Shown: in pieces, positions 1 through 4,144 of the stretch
Layout: each line of letters opens with the position of its first letter
Position numbering within the stretch: position 1 is the first letter of the stretch
Source of the DNA: Acidobacteriota bacterium
GTDB taxonomy: Bacteria; Acidobacteriota; UBA6911; RPQK01; JAPXNP01
DNA length: 6,476 bases
Reading direction: 5' to 3'
NCBI GenBank assembly: GCA_030614585.1
Contig: JAUWTT010000240.1
Location: forward strand, 1-6,476
Program-made: the position numbers and the translations under genes
Notes under the pieces: model-generated
What the model saw: the letters and a program-made list of their open reading frames with translations, nothing else
Database searches by the model: none
What the model was told of the DNA's origin: nothing

Positions 1-56
1 CGAAGGCGCTAATTTGATCGCCATTTGAAAACCTTTGACTTGGCTGCGCGTTAATC
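1..56. other. Short leader upstream of the ABC exporter gene; possible end of an upstream gene
   Basis: All three forward frames meet a stop codon here: TAA at 10-12, TGA at 26-28, and TGA at 15-17 and 36-38 in the frame of the following gene. An upstream co-directional gene could therefore end within the first ~28 bases, but too few codons are visible to name it. I see no convincing promoter pair and no clear Shine-Dalgarno sequence just before the ATG at 57; the preceding bases are pyrimidine/GC mixed rather than purine-rich. If an upstream gene does end here, the exporter could be translated from a read-through transcript, but that is inference. Confidence 0.4.
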
Positions 57-1811
57 ATGAAAAATGAACAATCGAAAAAGCCTTCGCTAGCAACTGTGCG
101 CTATGCGTTCAAAAGCATTATCTGGCCGAGGAGGAGACTCGTCTTCCTGGGTCTGATCCTGATCATCATCAACCGGCTGTCGGGCCTCGTGCTTCCGGGG
201 TCGAGCAAGTTTGTCATCGACAATGCGATAGCCAAAGGGGATTTGGCCCTTCTGAAATTGATTCTGCTGGTCGTGGCTTTAGCCGTGACTCTTCAGGCGG
301 CTACTTCTTTTTTCCTGACGAGGCTACTCAGCGTCGAAGCCCAGCATCTGATTTCACAGCTTCGAGCAAAGGTTCAGCAACACGTCATCTATTTGCCCAT
401 TCGCTACTTCGACAATACCAAATCGGGTGAATTGGTTTCTCGAATCATGACTGATGTCGAAGGTGTTCGTAATCTGGTCGGAACCGGACTGGTGCAGCTC
501 TTCGGTGGTGTTTTGACGGCAGTGCTCGCGTTCGCACTACTCCTCCAAATCAATGCGACTCTCACACTCTACGTACTGGTGCCATTGGCCCTGTTCGGGA
601 TAATTTCCCTTAAAGCCTTTGGATATATCCGCCCCGTTTTCCGAGAACGGGGCAAGATCAACGCCGACGTGACAGGCAGGCTTACCGAATCATTGAATGG
701 GATCCGCGTTATCAAAGGCTTCAACGCTGAGAAACACGAAATTGGGGTTTTCGAGCGCGGCGTAGAGCGCCTTTTCCAGAATGTCAAAAAGTCCCTGACC
801 GCGACAGCTATAGTGACCAGTGCTGCCACCCTGCTACTGGGCCTTGCGGTTGTTGCCATCATGGGGGTCGGTGGGTCGAAAATCGTTACTGGAGAAATGA
901 CCTTGGGAGACTTTTTTGCGTTTACGCTCTACCTCGGCTTTCTGATTGCTCCCGTGGTTCAGATGAGCAACATCGGTAGCCAGATAACCGAGGCCTTTGC
1001 CGGACTTGACAGAACCGAAGAACTCCTGAAGACCGAACGAGAACTCGACGATACTTCCCGTTATCGCGTGTTACCTCGAATCAACGGAGATATCGAGTTT
1101 GAAAATGTCTCGTTTTCATACGATGAGAATGTGCCAGTTCTCTACAACGTTAGCTTCACGGCAGGGGCCGGCACGGTCACAGCCCTGGTCGGCAGTTCAG
1201 GTTCCGGCAAGACTACTATTGCCGGGCTGGCCGCGTCCTTTCTCAATCCGACCCAGGGGCTCGTCCGAATTGACGGTTTCGACTTGTCGGAGATCACCTT
1301 GGAGAGTTATCGCAGTCGGCTTGGGGTAGTATTGCAAGACAACTTCCTCTTCGAAGGAACAGTTCGGGAGAACATCCTGTTTGGAAAACCGGAGGCGGCA
1401 GAACTGGAACTTGAGGCGGCGATTGAGGGGGCCCACGTCAAGGAATTTGCCGAACGTCTGGAAAAGGGTCTCGACACCCTCATAGGTGAGCGCGGAGTCA
1501 AACTCTCGGGAGGACAGCGCCAGCGTGTTGCAATCGCGCGCGCGCTTCTCGCAGACCCCAGAATACTCATTCTCGACGAAGCGACCTCAAACCTTGACAC
1601 GGAAAGTGAACTGTATATCCAGCAAAGCCTCAAATCGCTTATGAGAGGACGCACGACTCTCGTGATCGCTCACCGGCTTAGCACGATCAGGCAAGCGGAT
1701 CAGATTCTGGTGATTGAAGACGGGCAGATCGTTGAACGGGGTAGCCATGAAAGTCTTATCCACGAGGAAGGACGCTATTATCAGCTGTACACTTACCAGG
1801 CGAGAATCTAG
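57..1811 (+). CDS. ABC exporter half-transporter, fused permease and ATPase (MsbA/multidrug-lipid type)
   Basis: This is an inner-membrane ATP-driven exporter that should work as a homodimer or as half of a heterodimer. The 584 residues match the usual size of a type IV half-transporter. About six membrane helices can be read near residues 28-46, 64-88, 145-165, 166-187, 248-275 and 285-305, with the typical coupling segment YFDNTKSGELVSRI between helices 2 and 3. The nucleotide-binding domain is complete: A-loop Tyr355, Walker A GSSGSGKTT at 379-387 (Lys385), Q-loop Gln427, signature LSGGQ at 483-487, Walker B ILILDE with Asp507 and catalytic Glu508, D-loop SNLD, and switch His539 in IAHRLST. 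No degenerate ATP site is seen, which favours a homodimer. The ATG at 57 is the first possible start after an in-frame TGA at 36-38, and it leaves a normal ~27-residue cytoplasmic lead. Family members flip lipid A, other lipids, drugs or peptides; the substrate cannot be read from sequence, so I give no symbol. The window shows no partner gene and no membrane-fusion protein beside it. Confidence 0.95.
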   Translation: MKNEQSKKPSLATVRYAFKSIIWPRRRLVFLGLILIIINRLSGLVLPGSSKFVIDNAIAKGDLALLKLILLVVALAVTLQAATSFFLTRLLSVEAQHLISQLRAKVQQHVIYLPIRYFDNTKSGELVSRIMTDVEGVRNLVGTGLVQLFGGVLTAVLAFALLLQINATLTLYVLVPLALFGIISLKAFGYIRPVFRERGKINADVTGRLTESLNGIRVIKGFNAEKHEIGVFERGVERLFQNVKKSLTATAIVTSAATLLLGLAVVAIMGVGGSKIVTGEMTLGDFFAFTLYLGFLIAPVVQMSNIGSQITEAFAGLDRTEELLKTERELDDTSRYRVLPRINGDIEFENVSFSYDENVPVLYNVSFTAGAGTVTALVGSSGSGKTTIAGLAASFLNPTQGLVRIDGFDLSEITLESYRSRLGVVLQDNFLFEGTVRENILFGKPEAAELELEAAIEGAHVKEFAERLEKGLDTLIGERGVKLSGGQRQRVAIARALLADPRILILDEATSNLDTESELYIQQSLKSLMRGRTTLVIAHRLSTIRQADQILVIEDGQIVERGSHESLIHEEGRYYQLYTYQARI

Positions 1812-1892
1812 GGAAGTGCAAATGTCAAATGACAAATGTCAAATGTCGAGCACTTATCATTTGTCACTTGACATTTGTCACTTGTCATTCCC
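1811..1892. repeat. Imperfect inverted repeat made of 7-bp units (heptamer hairpin element)
   Basis: The element runs from GGGAA at 1811-1815, whose first base is the last base of the exporter stop codon, to TTCCC at 1888-1892. The left arm holds four perfect-phase tandem heptamers at 1820-1847: AAATGTC, AAATGAC, AAATGTC, AAATGTC. The right arm from 1851 reads as CACTTAT, CATTTGT, CACTTGA, CATTTGT, CACTTGT and then CATTCCC, so CAC and CAT units alternate with a 14-bp higher-order period. When the whole element is compared with its own reverse complement, about 29 of the 41 positions in one half match. Because both arms are built from the same unit (in opposite orientation), they can also pair shifted by 7 or 14 bases. 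It may act as a 3' stem-loop for the exporter mRNA or be a dispersed non-coding repeat. I recall similar AAATGTC/AAATGAC tracts in intergenic regions of several environmental phyla, where they yield spurious ORFs; that is memory, not a search. Confidence 0.85.
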
Positions 1893-1925
1893 TGGTGGTA
1901 GTAAAAACCCGGAAAGGAAGCGGGC

Positions 1926-1931
1926 TATAAT
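1926..1931 (+). promoter_or_regulatory. Candidate -10 box (TATAAT) for the TPR-sulfatase gene, positioned for a leaderless transcript
   Basis: A perfect TATAAT hexamer ends six bases before the ATG at 1938. A transcription start six to eight bases downstream of the box would fall on or beside that A, giving an mRNA with essentially no 5' leader. No good TTGACA-like -35 lies 16-18 bases upstream (about 1903-1909 is AAAAAC-like), and there is no TG extension before the box, so this is only a -10 match. The purine-rich GGAAAGGAAG at 1911-1920 is about 17 bases from the ATG, too far for a normal ribosome binding site. Confidence 0.4.
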
Positions 1932-1937
1932 TGAGTG

Positions 1938-4088
1938 ATGAAACATGCCGGGTTCCGGTTCTTCCTGATGGCAGTCGCATCCTCCTGGCTTGGCGTAATC
2001 GCTGCGACGCCGGTTTCGGCTCCAGTATCAATTGAAGCGGACACCACCTCTCCCAGTGTAATTCTCATTACCATCGATACACTCCGAGCCGACTACGTAG
2101 GGGCTTACGGGAGCAAGGAGGTCAAGACACCGTCGTTGGACAGCCTGGCAAGCGACGGAGTTGTTTTCGACAACGCCTACTGCCAGGTTCCTCTCACACC
2201 GCCCTCACACGCATCGATTCTTACCGGTACCTACCCTGCAACTCACGGACTCCGAGACTTCACAGTGGGTCAGTTTCGCAAGGGTACCCTTTCGCTGGCC
2301 AGGATCCTAAAGAACAAGGGCTACCAGACCGCCGCATTCGTAAGCGCCTTTGTCCTCGACCGGAGTTGGGGGTTGAACGACGGTTTCGACTTGTACTATG
2401 ACAATTTTGATCTGAAAGAGCTTGAGGGGACCAATCCCGGAAACGTTCAGCGACGAGCTGAGGAGACGATAAACGAGGTTCTCCCCTGGCTGGAAAAGGC
2501 TCAGAGTCCTTTCTTTCTCTGGGTCCATCTCTTCGACCCCCACCACAACTACGACCCTCCTGCACCCTACAGTCAGCTGTACAGTAAGAATCTCTATGCA
2601 GGAGAAGTCGCCTACGCTGACAGTCAACTCGGGAGGCTGCTTTCCCTGCTGAGAAGGTCCAATCGTTATGAGACTTCTCTTATTGTGGCCCTCAGCGACC
2701 ACGGGGAAGCACTTGGCGATCACGGAGAGAATGAGCACGGCTTCTTTTTGTACGAACCGGTCATCAAAATTCCTTTTATCGTCAAGCTTCCAAAAAGCTA
2801 CGGAATAAAGGGTATAAGAGTCGAGACCATCGCGGAGACGGTAGACGTCCTTCCCACCGTGATTCAAGTCCTCAGAGCTCCCCTCGCACCTGAATGGGGA
2901 ATTGAAGGTCGCGGTCTCCTGTCAGTCATGTTACGTAAGAGAACCGAAGATCGATTTGCCTACGCGGAGACACTCTATCCCCTGACCACCTTTGGGTGGA
3001 GTCCGTTGAAGGTCTTTAGGCAAGGGCCTTTCAAGTTCATTCACGCTCCCCGCCCGGAACTTTATGACCTCTCGAAGGATCCAAAGGAACTGAACAACCT
3101 CTATTCGAAGAACCAGGCCCTGGCAAACCAGTTGAGAACAGAACTGATGAGGGTCGAACAGAGCTTCAGTTCCGACTCTAAACTTGCTCAAAGTGAGCCT
3201 TCTCAGAGCGAACTTGATTCCGAAACCATTGAGAAGCTGAGTGCACTCGGATATGTCGCTGCTGCCGGCCCCTTGAGAACGGGAGATTTGGGGAACCTGC
3301 CAGACCCCAAAGACAAAGTCGAAATCTTCAATAAGGTCCTCCTTGGTCTTCAAGCCTCCGAGGCAGGAGAGCTGGACCGGTCAAACTCGCTTCTCAAGGA
3401 AGTTATTAACGAGAGCCCCGAGCTCTTCATAGCCCATTACTCGCTCGGACTCAACTACCTGAAGATGGGGAACCCAGAACGTGCACTGAGCACGCTCGAG
3501 GCGGCTGCAGAGTTGAACACCGAGTTTGTCTCCATCGATGTCAATCGTGCCAGAGCGCTCAGCCGGCTGGGTCGCACGGATGAAGCAATCCAACTACTCA
3601 AAGGAGTGACCGACCGCACTTCGACTCACCTGGGTGCTCGCCGGCTGCTCGCTCAACTTTATGCCCGCGGCCACAAACTCAATGAAGCCATTAGTATCTA
3701 CCGATACATTTTGGAGTTGCGGCCGCAGGACAAACAAGCGATGAAGCTGCTCGGTGCGATCCAGGTACAGAACAGGGAATACGAGCAGGGGTTGGAGACT
3801 CTCAAGAGCGTCCTGGATCTCGGAGTGGACGACGCTCTGATCCGTAACTCAATGGGGATTGCCCTCGAGAGTGACGGGCAAATGCAGCAGGCAATCAACT
3901 CTTATAGAACGGCTCTGCAATTCAAACCGGATTATTCCCAGGCTCGCCTGAATCTCGCTTTTGCTCTTCTTAAGGCGGGAAAAGACAACGAGGCCAGGCT
4001 GGAATTTGATCAACTCTGCACGGAAGATCCACGACTCTGCGCACAGTATCGAGAGCGGTTTCAGCGACAGATGGGAACCCCCAAATAA
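1938..4088 (+). CDS. Exported sulfatase-fold (alkaline phosphatase superfamily) hydrolase/transferase with C-terminal TPR domain
   Basis: Numbering is from the ATG at 1938 (716 aa); a GTG directly before it at 1935 is an equally in-frame alternative adding one residue. Residues 2-28 resemble a Sec signal peptide, with basic residues, a hydrophobic core FFLMAVASSWLGVIAA, then small residues near TPVSA. The catalytic domain spans about 40-390. It starts with the metal-binding strand ILITIDTLRADYVGAYG (Asp47), has the active-site motif TPPSHASILTG (Thr87, His91), then HLFDPHHNYDPP near 197-208, SDHGEALGDHGE at 253-264 (Asp254, His255) with His267, and ends with ELYDLSKDPKELNNL near 374-388. The segment IEKLSALGYV (about 431-440) is the linker typical of TPR-sulfatases. 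About seven 34-residue TPRs fill 460-703 and probably bind a protein partner. The nucleophile position is Thr, not Cys/Ser, and the usual Arg is His, so formylglycine sulfatase activity is unlikely; phosphodiesterase, phosphatase or phosphotransferase activity is possible. Likely location is the periplasm or cell surface. The gene ends at a strong terminator. Confidence 0.9.
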   Translation: MKHAGFRFFLMAVASSWLGVIAATPVSAPVSIEADTTSPSVILITIDTLRADYVGAYGSKEVKTPSLDSLASDGVVFDNAYCQVPLTPPSHASILTGTYPATHGLRDFTVGQFRKGTLSLARILKNKGYQTAAFVSAFVLDRSWGLNDGFDLYYDNFDLKELEGTNPGNVQRRAEETINEVLPWLEKAQSPFFLWVHLFDPHHNYDPPAPYSQLYSKNLYAGEVAYADSQLGRLLSLLRRSNRYETSLIVALSDHGEALGDHGENEHGFFLYEPVIKIPFIVKLPKSYGIKGIRVETIAETVDVLPTVIQVLRAPLAPEWGIEGRGLLSVMLRKRTEDRFAYAETLYPLTTFGWSPLKVFRQGPFKFIHAPRPELYDLSKDPKELNNLYSKNQALANQLRTELMRVEQSFSSDSKLAQSEPSQSELDSETIEKLSALGYVAAAGPLRTGDLGNLPDPKDKVEIFNKVLLGLQASEAGELDRSNSLLKEVINESPELFIAHYSLGLNYLKMGNPERALSTLEAAAELNTEFVSIDVNRARALSRLGRTDEAIQLLKGVTDRTSTHLGARRLLAQLYARGHKLNEAISIYRYILELRPQDKQAMKLLGAIQVQNREYEQGLETLKSVLDLGVDDALIRNSMGIALESDGQMQQAINSYRTALQFKPDYSQARLNLAFALLKAGKDNEARLEFDQLCTEDPRLCAQYRERFQRQMGTPK

Positions 4089-4117
4089 AAAAGGCGCCCC
4101 GGTTCGGGGCGCCTTTT
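4089..4117. terminator. Bidirectional intrinsic terminator between convergent genes
   Basis: A perfect 12-bp stem, AAAAGGCGCCCC at 4089-4100 paired with GGGGCGCCTTTT at 4106-4117, closes a 5-base loop GGTTC. It starts one base after the TAA of the TPR-sulfatase gene. On the plus strand it is followed by a T-rich stretch (TTTTCGTTCT). On the minus strand, reading out of the receptor gene, the stem runs into TTTTTTATTT, an even better T-tract. It can therefore end transcription of both the plus-strand gene and the convergent receptor gene, whose stop is 28 bases beyond the stem. No other feature is visible in the 56-bp gap between the two genes. Confidence 0.93.
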
Positions 4118-4144
4118 CGTTCTCACTTTACCCAGCTTACCCGT

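Noticed and set aside
1532..1545. A run of alternating GC dinucleotides considered as Z-DNA or a microsatellite
   Set aside because: It is only about 10 bases and is fully explained by Ala-Arg-Ala codons in the conserved VAIARALL segment after the ABC signature.
1811..1892. The heptamer repeats considered as a CRISPR array
   Set aside because: The units are only 7 bp, directly adjacent, with no spacers, and arranged as inverted arms; no cas gene is nearby.
1908..1924. A small hairpin CCCG...CGGG with GAAAGGAAG in its loop, considered as a translation-control element
   Set aside because: A 4-bp stem with a 9-base loop is weak and expected by chance, and the purine tract is too far from the ATG to be a normal ribosome binding site.
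1714..1938. A 74-codon plus-strand frame spanning the exporter end and the heptamer repeat
   Set aside because: Most of it is a shadow of the exporter, and the rest is translated repeat (MSNDKCQM-type residues), a known style of spurious ORF from AAATGTC/AAATGAC tracts.
2307..2867. A 186-codon open frame on the minus strand within the TPR-sulfatase gene
   Set aside because: It overlaps conserved catalytic motifs encoded on the plus strand, and its translation has no recognisable family features.
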